A stretch of DNA of 64,000 bases from Flavobacterium sufflavum. GTDB lineage: Bacteria > Bacteroidota > Bacteroidia > Flavobacteriales > Flavobacteriaceae. The stretch's first letter is position 1; each line of letters starts with the position of its first letter. The notes under the pieces were generated by a model, which did not search any database, was not told where the DNA came from, and saw nothing but the letters and a program-made list of their open reading frames with translations. The stretch spans positions 155,117 to 219,116 of the forward strand of contig NZ_SACJ01000007.1 of NCBI RefSeq assembly GCF_004016525.1, read 5' to 3'. Below are positions 27,665-35,643 of this stretch, piece after piece. The translations under genes were made by a program, and so were the position numbers.

Positions 27665-28054
27665 ATGAGTTTTTTAAAAAATATTTTTGGGAGTGAGGAA
27701 ACTCCAAAACAACAGGAAAGCAAAATGAATTGGGAAATATTGACCGATGTTGATCAGTTAGGGGAAATTATTTTTAATTCGAATGAGAAACCGGCGGTGA
27801 TTTTTAAACATAGTACCCGTTGCAGTGTCAGCAGAATGGCACTAAAACAGTTTGAAAACGAGTTTGACTTGCAGGATAAAATTACACCATACTTTTTAGA
27901 TTTAATTACGTATCGCGAAATTTCGAATGAAATAGCCAATCGTTTTAATGTATATCACGAATCACCACAAATCCTTTTAATAAAGGATGGTCAGTCGGTT
28001 TATGATGCTTCACATTCAGATATTGATGCAGGAGATTTGAGTGATAAGCTGTAG
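27665..28054 (+). CDS. YtxJ-like thioredoxin-fold protein (bacillithiol-linked)
   Basis: 129 residues from the ATG at 27665 (MSFLKNIFGSEETPKQQ); an in-frame ATG 30 nt upstream is less likely because its extra ten residues are Ser/Lys/Gln-rich. The protein matches the YtxJ family: NWEILTDVDQLGEII, AVIFKHSTRCSVSRMALKQF with one Cys where thioredoxins have CxxC, and a C-terminal beta-strand with HESPQILLIKDGQSVYDASH. YtxJ-type proteins are thought to take part in bacillithiol redox chemistry (bacilliredoxin-like); the single Cys fits de-bacillithiolation. Many Flavobacteria are believed to make bacillithiol. Not in an operon with known thiol genes here. Confidence 0.82.
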   Translation: MSFLKNIFGSEETPKQQESKMNWEILTDVDQLGEIIFNSNEKPAVIFKHSTRCSVSRMALKQFENEFDLQDKITPYFLDLITYREISNEIANRFNVYHESPQILLIKDGQSVYDASHSDIDAGDLSDKL

Positions 28055-28061
28055 ATTCATC

Positions 28062-28092
28062 TTTGTCAAAGTTTTAAACTTTAACAAAAATA
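28062..28092 (+). terminator. Terminator-like inverted repeat after the ytxJ-like gene
   Basis: TTTGTCAAAGTT (28062-28073) pairs with AACTTTAACAAA (28077-28088) with one mismatch; an A-rich stretch follows rather than a T-run, so it may work better in the minus direction. Confidence 0.4.
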
Positions 28093-28125
28093 TATAATCC
28101 TAAATCTTTTAATAAATTAAAACAA

Positions 28126-28805
28126 ATGAAAGTAAGGAAATGGTTAATAGCCGGAATATTTGCTGTTCAATTATTAAGTTCTTGTGAAGCAGTTCGCATT
28201 AGTGAAATTTCAAATTATAAGGATTCAGAATTTGTTTTTGGTTCCAATAAAACTGCATTACTTGTTGGTAATGATGATATATCGATAAATGAATTTACCA
28301 AGACATTTAGTAAAAAGTATAAACAAAAGCACGATTTTGTTAAGCAGTATGATAGTTTATGTGCAATTACATTGAAACAAGAAAATATTTTTGGTGAAAT
28401 AAAACATGATAAATCTTTTGAATTCGTTTCCAATGATCCTTTGACATTTACCCAAGAGCAACAAAAAAAGGTGGATTCATTATTTACAAATACAAAAGCT
28501 GATTACCTGATAAGAATTTCTGGCCATGAAATCACAAACAGTATACAAGGAAGTCCTGGTATGCCTGTGGCAATGTCTGGCGAGGAGGTATGGGTATGTC
28601 TGCAGGTACTCAAAGTGAAAGTTGTATTATAAATTCTCATTTTCAGATTTATGATATAAAGACACGAAAAAAAGTATTGGATTTCGTATCTAAAGGAAGT
28701 GGTGGCGTTGCTTTTTTTGCATTTGAACAAGCCTTTGTAAATGCCATGAATAATTCAGTCAAAAATTCAGCGGTATATCTAAAAACTGGAAAGTTAAAAT
28801 TTTAA
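28126..28805 (+). pseudogene. Lipoprotein gene split by a frameshift
   Basis: The first frame (28126-28632, 168 residues) begins with a lipoprotein signal, MKVRKWLIAGIFAVQLLSSC (Cys20), and an alpha/beta periplasmic-type body. Its last residues (VWVCLQVLKVKVVL) look out of frame. The second frame, open from 28530 and with an ATG at 28590, gives SCIINSHFQIYDIKTRKKVL and continues to a natural stop at 28805. Removing 2 nt near 28582-28586 would turn the join into a Gly/Met-rich run and give one protein of about 225 residues. So I read this as one gene with a 2-nt insertion, or a sequencing error. A terminator follows directly. Not a family I recognise. Confidence 0.7.
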
Positions 28806-28807
28806 AT

Positions 28808-28844
28808 AAAAAAAATCCATAAATACACTTTATGGATTTTTTTT
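28808..28844. terminator. Bidirectional terminator between the lipoprotein gene and argH
   Basis: Perfect 13-bp stem AAAAATCCATAAA / TTTATGGATTTTT (28811-28823 and 28829-28841) flanked by A- and T-runs; serves both converging transcription units. Confidence 0.85.
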
Positions 28845-28866
28845 AATACTGATTTGGGCTTTCGAA

Positions 28867-30147
28867 TTAATAAGAACTCTTCATTTTTTCTTTAATTTCA
28901 GCCAGACAAAGGTTATTGATACTTCCTTCGTGAGTGTGTTTCGTTGCTTTTGGTGATTTGTAATTTCCAGCTTCAATTTGCAACGCTACTTCTTTGTAGG
29001 CATCTCTAAATGGGATTCCAGCCGAAACCATTTCGTTTAAAGTATCTACAGTAAATAGATAATCGTATTTTTTATCCTCTAAAATATTTTCTTTTACCTT
29101 GATATCCGGTATTGAGAAAATAGCAATATCTAAACAAGCTTTTAAGTTTTGAATAGCAGGAAAAACACCTTCTTTTAAAAGTTGTAAATCCCTGTGGTAA
29201 CCACTTGGTAAATTATTGGTAATTAAGGTTAATTCATATGGTAATGACTGAATCTTGTTGCATTTTCCACGAATTAATTCAAACACATCAGGATTTTTTT
29301 TATGAGGCATAATGCTTGATCCTGTAGTCAAATTGGCCGGTAAACCAATAAAATCAAAATTCTGACTCATATATAAACAAACGTCATAAGCAAATTTTGA
29401 AAGCGTACCCGCTACACTTGCCATTGCAAAAGAAACTGTTTTCTCTGATTTTCCACGGCTCATTTGTGCCGCAACCGAATTGTATTTTAAAGTGCTAAAA
29501 CCCATTTCTTTTGTGGTAAAAGTTCTGTCAATAGGGAAGGAGCTACCATATCCTGCAGCAGAACCCAACGGGTTTTGATCTACTACTTTTAAAGCAGCAT
29601 TAAGCATACTCATATCGTCTATTAAACTTTCTGCATAAGCAGAAAACCACATTCCAAATGAACTAGGCATTGCAATTTGTAAATGCGTATAGCCTGGTAA
29701 TAACACGTTTTGGTATTTTTCTGCAGAAGTCATTAATAAATCAAAAAGTGATTTTACCTGCTGTTTTAATTGTAGTACTTCTTCTTTTAAGTACAGGTTC
29801 ATATCTACTAAAACCTGGTCATTTCGGGAACGGGCAGTGTGAATTTTTTTTCCGGCATCGCCTACTTTTTGGGTAAGTAAATATTCAACTTTTGAATGTA
29901 CGTCTTCAAATGAATCTTCGATAGTAAAATTTCCAGCTTTGATATCTTCCTGAATTTCTGCCAATGCACCCAATAAATCTTCACATTCCTGATTGGTAAT
30001 CAAGCCGATTTTAGCAAGCATTTTTGCCTGCGCGATATTTCCTGTGACATCATGTTTGGCTAAAATCAAATCTAATTCTCTATCGTTTCCAACAGTAAAT
30101 AAATCGATTTGTTTATCTGTTGGTATTCCTTTTTCCCAAAGTTTCAT
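28867..30147 (-). CDS. argH: Argininosuccinate lyase
   Basis: 426 residues from the ATG at 30147 (MKLWEKGIPTDKQIDLFTVG); an in-frame start 30 nt upstream adds an unconserved MHLCETKNRI and is unlikely. Splits argininosuccinate into arginine and fumarate, the last step. The fumarase-superfamily signature TTGSSIMPHKKNPDVFELI is present, and HTARSRNDQVLVDMNLYLK is the substrate-binding region. It is the last gene of the arginine operon, separated from argE by about 145 bp that holds two intergenic repeats. Confidence 0.96.
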   Translation of the reverse strand: MKLWEKGIPTDKQIDLFTVGNDRELDLILAKHDVTGNIAQAKMLAKIGLITNQECEDLLGALAEIQEDIKAGNFTIEDSFEDVHSKVEYLLTQKVGDAGKKIHTARSRNDQVLVDMNLYLKEEVLQLKQQVKSLFDLLMTSAEKYQNVLLPGYTHLQIAMPSSFGMWFSAYAESLIDDMSMLNAALKVVDQNPLGSAAGYGSSFPIDRTFTTKEMGFSTLKYNSVAAQMSRGKSEKTVSFAMASVAGTLSKFAYDVCLYMSQNFDFIGLPANLTTGSSIMPHKKNPDVFELIRGKCNKIQSLPYELTLITNNLPSGYHRDLQLLKEGVFPAIQNLKACLDIAIFSIPDIKVKENILEDKKYDYLFTVDTLNEMVSAGIPFRDAYKEVALQIEAGNYKSPKATKHTHEGSINNLCLAEIKEKMKSSY

Positions 30148-30162
30148 AATTCTGTTTTTTGT

Positions 30163-30204
30163 TTCGCAGAGATGCACTGAGAATACTCAGAGATTCGCAA
30201 AGTT
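30163..30204. repeat. CGCAGAG/CGCAAAG dispersed repeat upstream of argH
   Basis: Starts TTCGCAGAGATGCACTGAGA and ends AGATTCGCAAAGTTT; same unit family as at 7965, 12814 and 34186. Directly upstream of argH. Confidence 0.55.
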
Positions 30205-30213
30205 TTTATTTTT

Positions 30214-30290
30214 TAGCCCCGATTGCAGCGAAAATCCTTTTATTTTTTTCTTTAAAAAATAAAAGATTGTAGCGTAAAGCGGGATTAGCT
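30214..30290. repeat. TAGCCCCGAT-type hairpin element between argE and argH
   Basis: Outer ends TAGCCCCGATTGCAGCG and AGCGTAAAGCGGGATTAGCT are partly complementary, and the centre is a perfect 12-bp stem (30237-30248 with 30254-30265). It is a relative of 24686-24748. In the arg transcript it falls between argE and argH and could lower read-through or protect the upstream mRNA. Confidence 0.65.
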
Positions 30291-30291
30291 T

Positions 30292-31365
30292 CTAATTATT
30301 ATTGAAAAAATCAGTTAGTATTTTGATATACAATTCGATTCCTTCTTCTATTTCGTTTACATATATAAATTCGTTAGCCGAGTGCGAACGTAAGCTTTCT
30401 CCTGGTCCAAGTTTTAAAGATTTGCAATATAAAACCGATTGATCCGAAAGGGTAGGCGAACCATAAGTGGTTCTTCCCAATGCGATTCCTGCTTGTACTA
30501 ATCCGTGTGAAACAGGAATTGACGAAGCGTTCAAGTGCATCGAACGAGGCGTTACTTCGGCAGCGACGTTTGCTCTTACTGCGTCTAAAATTTCGGTATT
30601 GTTGTAGCAATCATTCACACGAATATCGACAACCAAATGACATTCGGCAGGAACAACATTGTGTTGTTTTCCGGCGGTAACCTGGGTTACAGTCATTTTT
30701 ACAGGTCCTAAAACTTCAGATATTTTCTCGAATTGATAGCTTTTAAACCATTCAATTACGGGCATCGCATTATAAATAGGATTGTCGGGGTTGTTGTGTG
30801 CGGCGTGACTTGCCGTCCCTTTAACAACTACATCCAATACCAATAATCCTTTTTCGGCTACTGCCAATTGCATTAATGTAGGTTCACCAACAATGGCACA
30901 TTCCAGTTCCGGTAAATGTTTCAAAACGCTGTTTAATCCATTCTTCCCACTGCTTTCTTCCTCTGCCGAAGCTACAACTACAATGTTGTAAGGCAGGTTT
31001 TCATTGGCATAAAAATGGGTAAATGTGGCAATTAGAGAAACCAGACATCCTCCGGCATCGTTACTTCCCAGACCAAATAATTTTCCGTCTTCTACTTTTG
31101 CTTCAAACGGATCGTTAGTGTAACCCTGGTTTGGTCTCACCGTATCGTGGTGAGAATTCAGTAAAAGCGTTGGTTTGGATTTATCAAAATGTTTATTGTA
31201 AGCCCAAACATTATTATTTTCTCTTTCGAAAGGAATGTTATTTTGAGTAAACCAATTTTCGATTAAAATTGCTGTTTGATCTTCTTCACTAGAAAATGAA
31301 GGTGTTTCAATTAGCGATTTTAATAGCGCAATGGCTTCTTGTATAAGAGTAGTTATGTTTTTCAT
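30292..31365 (-). CDS. argE: M20-family N-acyl-ornithine/N-acyl-citrulline deacylase
   Basis: 357 residues. Zinc-dependent M20 hydrolase: LLLNSHHDTVRPNQGY (first metal His), GLGSNDAGGCLVSLIA (bridging Asp), VASAEEESSGKNGL (catalytic Glu) and AIVGEPTLMQLAVAEKGLL. In this operon the transcarbamylase uses an acylated ornithine, so the substrate is probably N-acyl-citrulline (acetyl or succinyl), giving citrulline for ArgG. The start overlaps the argB stop by 4 nt, showing coupling. The argH gene follows after a gap with a hairpin. Confidence 0.92.
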   Translation of the reverse strand: MKNITTLIQEAIALLKSLIETPSFSSEEDQTAILIENWFTQNNIPFERENNNVWAYNKHFDKSKPTLLLNSHHDTVRPNQGYTNDPFEAKVEDGKLFGLGSNDAGGCLVSLIATFTHFYANENLPYNIVVVASAEEESSGKNGLNSVLKHLPELECAIVGEPTLMQLAVAEKGLLVLDVVVKGTASHAAHNNPDNPIYNAMPVIEWFKSYQFEKISEVLGPVKMTVTQVTAGKQHNVVPAECHLVVDIRVNDCYNNTEILDAVRANVAAEVTPRSMHLNASSIPVSHGLVQAGIALGRTTYGSPTLSDQSVLYCKSLKLGPGESLRSHSANEFIYVNEIEEGIELYIKILTDFFNNN

Positions 31366-32150
31366 AAAGTTATTGTAGTATGCAATGCCGCCTTATTTTG
31401 TAACATTCTGTGATGACCAATTTTTATTTTCTGAACACCTTTAGATAAACTATTGAAACAGTTATCCAATTTAGGAATCATTCCCGAATGGATTGCACCT
31501 TCTTCTTTTAATTGAGTGTAAAGAGCTGAATTTATTTGTTCAATTACTGAATTTTCATCTTCAACATCGGTTAAAACTCCCGCTTTTTCGAAGCAATAGT
31601 TCAAAGTCACTTCAAAAACTTCCGATGCTGCAATGGCTAATTCGCTCGCAATTGTATCGGCATTGGTGTTTAATAATTGTCCGTTTTTATCGTGTGTAAT
31701 AGCACAGAAAACTGGAACAATTCCGCTATTGATTAAAGTTTGTAATAATGGTGTATTCACTTTTTGAACATCGCCTACAAAACCGTAATCAATCGTTGGG
31801 TGATTTCTTTTAGTCGATTGAATTAAATTCCCGTCAGCACCAGAAAACCCCATGGCGTTGGTATTATGAGCCTGTAATTGGGCAACAACATTTTTGTTGA
31901 TTTCTCCGGCATAAATCATCACCACTACGTCAAGCATGGGTTTATCGGTAATTCTTCGTCCGTCAATCATTTGAGGAACTAAACCAATACTTTGTGCCAT
32001 TTTTGTAGCCGATTTTCCGCCACCGTGAACCAGAATCTTGTTTCCTTCAATCTTAGAAAAATCTGCTAAAAAATGAGCTAATTCCGTTGGATTATCAATG
32101 ATGTTTCCACCAATTTTTATGATGGATAAGGATTGCTTACTTTTTTCCAT
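31362..32150 (-). CDS. argB: N-acetylglutamate kinase (acylglutamate kinase)
   Basis: 262 residues of the amino-acid-kinase fold: IIKIGGNIIDNPTELAHFL, the glycine loop LVHGGGKSATKMAQSIG, and NTNADTIASELAIAASEVFE near the nucleotide site. It phosphorylates N-acyl-glutamate. It overlaps argF' by 14 nt upstream and argE by 4 nt downstream, so argF'-argB-argE form the tight core of the operon. Whether the acyl group is acetyl or succinyl cannot be read from this protein alone. Confidence 0.94.
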   Translation of the reverse strand: MEKSKQSLSIIKIGGNIIDNPTELAHFLADFSKIEGNKILVHGGGKSATKMAQSIGLVPQMIDGRRITDKPMLDVVVMIYAGEINKNVVAQLQAHNTNAMGFSGADGNLIQSTKRNHPTIDYGFVGDVQKVNTPLLQTLINSGIVPVFCAITHDKNGQLLNTNADTIASELAIAASEVFEVTLNYCFEKAGVLTDVEDENSVIEQINSALYTQLKEEGAIHSGMIPKLDNCFNSLSKGVQKIKIGHHRMLQNKAALHTTITL

Positions 32151-33090
32151 TTTCCAATATTTTTTGCAAAACTAATTGAGCAGAATAGGTTCTGTTATTT
32201 GCTTGTTCGATGACAACTGAATTTTCGCTGTCAATTACTTCGTCAGTAACAATTACATTTCTTCTAACAGGCAAACAGTGCATGAATTTAGCATTATTAG
32301 TTAAAGCCATTTTCTCAGCAGTAACGGTCCAATTTGGGTCAGAATTAGTAATTTTTCCGTATTCTTTATAATTACTCCAGTTTTTAGCATAGATAAAATC
32401 AGCATTTTCGAAAGCCTTATTTTGATCGTATTCAATTTTGGAATCTTTCGTGATTTCAGGATTTAGTTCGTAACCTTCCGGATGCGTAATTACAAAATCC
32501 ATATTTTCCTGCTTTTGCATCATTTCTACAAAAGAGTTTGGAACAGCCTGAGGCAAAGCTCTAGGATGTGGAGCCCAGGTTAAAACCACTTTAGCTCTGT
32601 GTTTGGTTTTGTGTTCTGCCATTGTAATCGCGTCGGCAAGGGATTGCATTGGATGTCCCGTAGCACTTTCCATGTTTACAACTGGTACAGAAGCATATTT
32701 TAAGAAACCAGAAATTACGGTTTCGGCATTGTCTTTTTCTTTATCAACCAATCCTGCAAAAGCTCTAATCGCGATAATATCGCAATATTGAGAAACAACT
32801 GCTGCTGCTTCCTTGATGTGTTCCGATGAACCTTGATCCATAACAACTCCATCCTGGAATTCCAAAGTCCATCCTTCGCTGTTAAAATTCATTACAATCA
32901 CATTCATTCCCAAATTCATAGCCGCTTTTTGCGTACTCAAACGGGTTCTTAAACTAGAGTTGAAAAACAACATCCCTAAGGTTTTGTTTTTTCCCAGTTT
33001 TTTATTCTTAAGCGGATTTTTTTTGATTTTTAACGCTTGTTTCACCCATTTGTCAAGTGAATCGATGTTTTGTATGGATATAAAGTTCAT
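32137..33090 (-). CDS. argF': N-acyl-ornithine carbamoyltransferase (ArgF', acetyl- or succinyl-ornithine)
   Basis: 317 residues. Carbamoyl-phosphate motif FFNSSLRTRLSTQKAAM. The tryptophan-containing SEGWTLEFQDG loop, absent from ordinary ornithine transcarbamylases, marks the N-acyl-ornithine class. HCLPVRRNVIV is the second substrate motif. In the segment VVMDQGSSEHIKE, Ser89 occupies the place of Glu92 of the acetyl-ornithine enzyme of Xanthomonas and Pro90 of the succinyl enzyme of Bacteroides fragilis, by my alignment. Changing that Glu to small residues is reported to favour succinyl-ornithine, so I lean to succinyl. It carbamoylates acyl-ornithine to acyl-citrulline, which ArgE then deacylates. 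Confidence 0.92.
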   Translation of the reverse strand: MNFISIQNIDSLDKWVKQALKIKKNPLKNKKLGKNKTLGMLFFNSSLRTRLSTQKAAMNLGMNVIVMNFNSEGWTLEFQDGVVMDQGSSEHIKEAAAVVSQYCDIIAIRAFAGLVDKEKDNAETVISGFLKYASVPVVNMESATGHPMQSLADAITMAEHKTKHRAKVVLTWAPHPRALPQAVPNSFVEMMQKQENMDFVITHPEGYELNPEITKDSKIEYDQNKAFENADFIYAKNWSNYKEYGKITNSDPNWTVTAEKMALTNNAKFMHCLPVRRNVIVTDEVIDSENSVVIEQANNRTYSAQLVLQKILENGKK

Positions 33091-33130
33091 TGTTCTTTAT
33101 TTATTTGTACGCTGATTAAACGGATTTGAT

Positions 33131-33394
33131 TTATTGTTTTTCTTTTGATTTTAATATTCTCTTTTTAAAATACAATAAAAAGATTAGAATAATTAAACAG
33201 GTTATGAATAATACTTTCAAATTTCTTATTGTTATACACAGATTTTCACCGTTTACTAAAGAAATACAATCTGTTATATTTTCTGTTTCATATTTTAAAC
33301 TAACCATTGTGTTTATTATTCCGTATGGACAAATGAATAAACCTGTTACAGAAAGTATAAGTAATAAATAAAAAAATGTTTTTTGTATCTTCAT
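33131..33394 (-). CDS. Small two-helix membrane protein in the arginine/proline operon
   Basis: 87 residues. Two hydrophobic segments (FFYLLLILSVTGLFICPYGI and VLFITCLIILIFLLYF) around a loop with two Cys, and a Lys-rich C-terminus. It lies between proB and argF' in the same direction, 23 bp from the proB stop and 40 bp before the argF' start. I do not recognise a family. The overlapping plus-strand frame (33126-33371) is less convincing because this one has a membrane topology and fits the operon. Confidence 0.5.
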   Translation of the reverse strand: MKIQKTFFYLLLILSVTGLFICPYGIINTMVSLKYETENITDCISLVNGENLCITIRNLKVLFITCLIILIFLLYFKKRILKSKEKQ

Positions 33395-33417
33395 TAATAA
33401 CCTTCTAATAGTGAATT

Positions 33418-34179
33418 CTAAACAATCTTAGTAAATGCAATTTCATTCTTCAAGGCATTTAAGATAAAATTATCTTTCAAACCATTGATAATCCAGGTTT
33501 CAATATTGGCTTCTTTTGCGATGGCTACGGCTTCTATTTTTGATTGCATTCCGCCAGTTCCATGTGACGATTTAGAATCTCCAATTTCTTTTTCCAAATC
33601 TTTCAATTCTTTCACTGATAAAATCGTTTCCGGAGTCCCGTTATCCATTGATTCTTTAGTGTAAAAACCGTCGGTATTGGTGGCAATAATCAAAATATCT
33701 ACTTTTAATAAAACAGCGGCCAAAGCGGCTAATTTATCGTTGTCGCCAAATTTAATTTCATCCGTAGCTACCGTATCGTTTTCGTTGATAATTGGGATGT
33801 AATTGTTTTTAACTAATACGTTGATGGTATTTACGATGTTTTTTCTGGTTTGTTCTTTTTCGAAATCAGAATAAGAAAGCAAACACTGAGAAGTATTTAA
33901 GCCTAAATCCTTGAAGTTTTCATTGTAAATCCGCATCAAATGAGGCTGCCCAATAGAAGCCAAAGCTTGTTTTACAAAAACATCTTTGTCGTTATTGTCT
34001 AATTTTACAAATTGTTTTGCCGCAGCAATAGCACCCGAACTCACAATGATAAATTCGTATTCATCGTTTAAGGCTGCTATCTGCATTCCAATATCCTCAA
34101 TCTTTCCTCTTGAAATATGATTGGTTTCTTTGGTTAGCGTATTGCTTCCTAATTTTAATAAAATTCTTTTTTTTGCCAT
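33418..34179 (-). CDS. proB: Glutamate 5-kinase (short form without PUA domain)
   Basis: 253 residues from the ATG at 34179 (MAKKRILLKLGSNTLTKETN); the upstream in-frame extension MWLKKPLRLKN is rejected. Phosphorylates glutamate in the first step of proline synthesis. Amino-acid-kinase motifs are VSSGAIAAAKQFV, IINENDTVATDEIKFGDNDK and GTGGMQSKIEAVAIAKEANI. Many bacterial ProB proteins are about 370 residues with a C-terminal PUA domain; it is missing here. Expressed with arg genes, so the operon makes both proline and arginine from glutamate. Confidence 0.93.
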   Translation of the reverse strand: MAKKRILLKLGSNTLTKETNHISRGKIEDIGMQIAALNDEYEFIIVSSGAIAAAKQFVKLDNNDKDVFVKQALASIGQPHLMRIYNENFKDLGLNTSQCLLSYSDFEKEQTRKNIVNTINVLVKNNYIPIINENDTVATDEIKFGDNDKLAALAAVLLKVDILIIATNTDGFYTKESMDNGTPETILSVKELKDLEKEIGDSKSSHGTGGMQSKIEAVAIAKEANIETWIINGLKDNFILNALKNEIAFTKIV

Positions 34180-34185
34180 GTTTTT

Positions 34186-34283
34186 TAACCGCAAAGGTTT
34201 TTTTAACCACAAAGGACACTAAGTAATCGCAAAGTGCACAAAGTTTTTTTACTCTTTTACTTTGTAAAAAAAAGTTCACAAAG
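34186..34283. repeat. CGCAAAG/CACAAAG dispersed repeat between proA and proB
   Basis: A run of AACCGCAAAGG, AACCACAAAGG, TAATCGCAAAG, TGCACAAAG and TTCACAAAG units, the longest copy of the family in this window. It lies immediately before the proB start, so it is part of the leader between proA and proB. Confidence 0.65.
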
Positions 34284-34360
34284 TAGTATTTATATTTTTT
34301 ACAGTTTGGGTTTTAAATCAGCAATCAAAAATCGTTAATCAAAAATCTTAAATCATTTTT

Positions 34361-34385
34361 GTTCTCGACTTCGCTCGAACTGACA
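34361..34385. repeat. GTTCTCGACTTCGCTCGAAC-type dispersed repeat between proA and proB
   Basis: The sequence starts GTTCTCGACTTCGCTCGAAC and ends TGACA, with TTCTCGA and TCGAAC arms. It is related to the outer arms of 21894-22073 and to a weaker copy at 24838-24862. Confidence 0.5.
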
Positions 34386-34417
34386 ACTGATTACTGCAAA
34401 CTGAAATCTGCCTTCTG

Positions 34418-35614
34418 CTATCTGATTTGTCCGTCTCCGTAAATATACCATTTATTGGTTACCAAATGTTGTAAACCAATTGGTCCACGTTGGTGCAATT
34501 TATCGGTACTGATGGCTAATTCTCCGCCTAAACCAAATTGCCCTCCATCAGTAAAACGAGTAGAAGCATTATGATAAACGGATGAAGCATCAATGTTTTC
34601 CATGAATTCTTGCGCAGTGGCTTTGTTTTCGGTAATAATTGAAGCCGAATGTCCGCCGCAATATTTATTGATTTTAGCAATGGCTTCTTGTTTTGAATTG
34701 ATTGTTCCGATGACAATTTTGTAATCCAAAAACTCTTCGTACCAAATCAAATCGTTTTCTATTGCTGGCACCTGAGTCGCTTTTGCGAAACCGTCATCAC
34801 CTAAAATAGTAACGTTGTATGCTTTTAATTTGTTTACCAATTCGTTAGCAAAAGCTTCCCAATTAGGTAAATTAACATCAATTAAAACTTTATCTAAGGC
34901 ATTACAAACTGATATGTTTGAGGTTTTTCCGTTGATGATAATTGCCATCGCTTTTTCTAAATCGGCATCGGCATTTACATATACAAAATTATTTCCTCGA
35001 CCGCTTACAATCACAGGGCAGCTAGCGTGTTTTTTGGTGAATTCAATCAATTTTTCACCACCACGAGGTACGATTAAATCGACTCTTTGTGTTGGTTTTT
35101 CAAGGAAAGCCTGAGTTTGAACTCTGTCGTAATTCAAATATTCAACCCAATCCGTTGAAACTCCATTGCTTTCTAAGGCTTGGTGCCAAAGACTCACAAT
35201 TTTTTGATTCGAAAGCAAAGATTCTTTTCCGCCTTTCAATAAAATTTTATTTCCTGACTTGAATGCAATTCCGCCTGCTTCAACAGTTACGTCAGGACGC
35301 GATTCATAAATAATCAAAATCGTTCCAAAAGCAGCCGTTTTGTTGCTGATTTTCATTCCGTTGTCGTGGGTGAATTCATAGCGAACTTGCCCCACAGGAT
35401 CTTCCTGACTAGCCAATTGTTTCACAGAAAGAATCATTCCGTCTACTTTGGCATCGTCAACGAGTAGCCGTTTTTCCATAGCCAAATCTTCACCATTGTA
35501 ATTGGCTAAATCTTGTTGATTGATGGCTTTCAAAGCTTCTCTTTCTTGTTCTAAAAGAGCCGCCATCGTAGTCAATACAGCGTTTCTTTTTTCTATGGAT
35601 AAAATAGTACTCAT
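34418..35614 (-). CDS. proA: Gamma-glutamyl phosphate reductase (glutamate-5-semialdehyde dehydrogenase)
   Basis: 398 residues of the aldehyde-dehydrogenase fold. Reduces glutamyl 5-phosphate to glutamate semialdehyde with NADPH. Motifs: IIYESRPDVTVEAGGIAFKS, ILLKGGKESLLSNQKI, the catalytic-Cys segment KTSNISVCNALDKVLID and FTDGGQFGLGGELAISTDKL near the C-terminus. It sits 29 bp downstream of argD and upstream of proB, which is the reverse of the usual proB-proA order. Confidence 0.95.
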   Translation of the reverse strand: MSTILSIEKRNAVLTTMAALLEQEREALKAINQQDLANYNGEDLAMEKRLLVDDAKVDGMILSVKQLASQEDPVGQVRYEFTHDNGMKISNKTAAFGTILIIYESRPDVTVEAGGIAFKSGNKILLKGGKESLLSNQKIVSLWHQALESNGVSTDWVEYLNYDRVQTQAFLEKPTQRVDLIVPRGGEKLIEFTKKHASCPVIVSGRGNNFVYVNADADLEKAMAIIINGKTSNISVCNALDKVLIDVNLPNWEAFANELVNKLKAYNVTILGDDGFAKATQVPAIENDLIWYEEFLDYKIVIGTINSKQEAIAKINKYCGGHSASIITENKATAQEFMENIDASSVYHNASTRFTDGGQFGLGGELAISTDKLHQRGPIGLQHLVTNKWYIYGDGQIR

Positions 35615-35643
35615 TTTGTTTTATTTTTTAAGTTTTGAAAAAC

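Noticed and set aside
28470..28476. A AAA AAG slippery heptamer before the frameshifted lipoprotein join
   Set aside because: A -1 shift there meets a TGA shortly after and does not reach the downstream frame, so programmed frameshifting at this site does not explain the gene.
33126..33371. Plus-strand frame opposite the small membrane protein gene
   Set aside because: The minus-strand frame fits the operon direction and has a clear two-helix topology.
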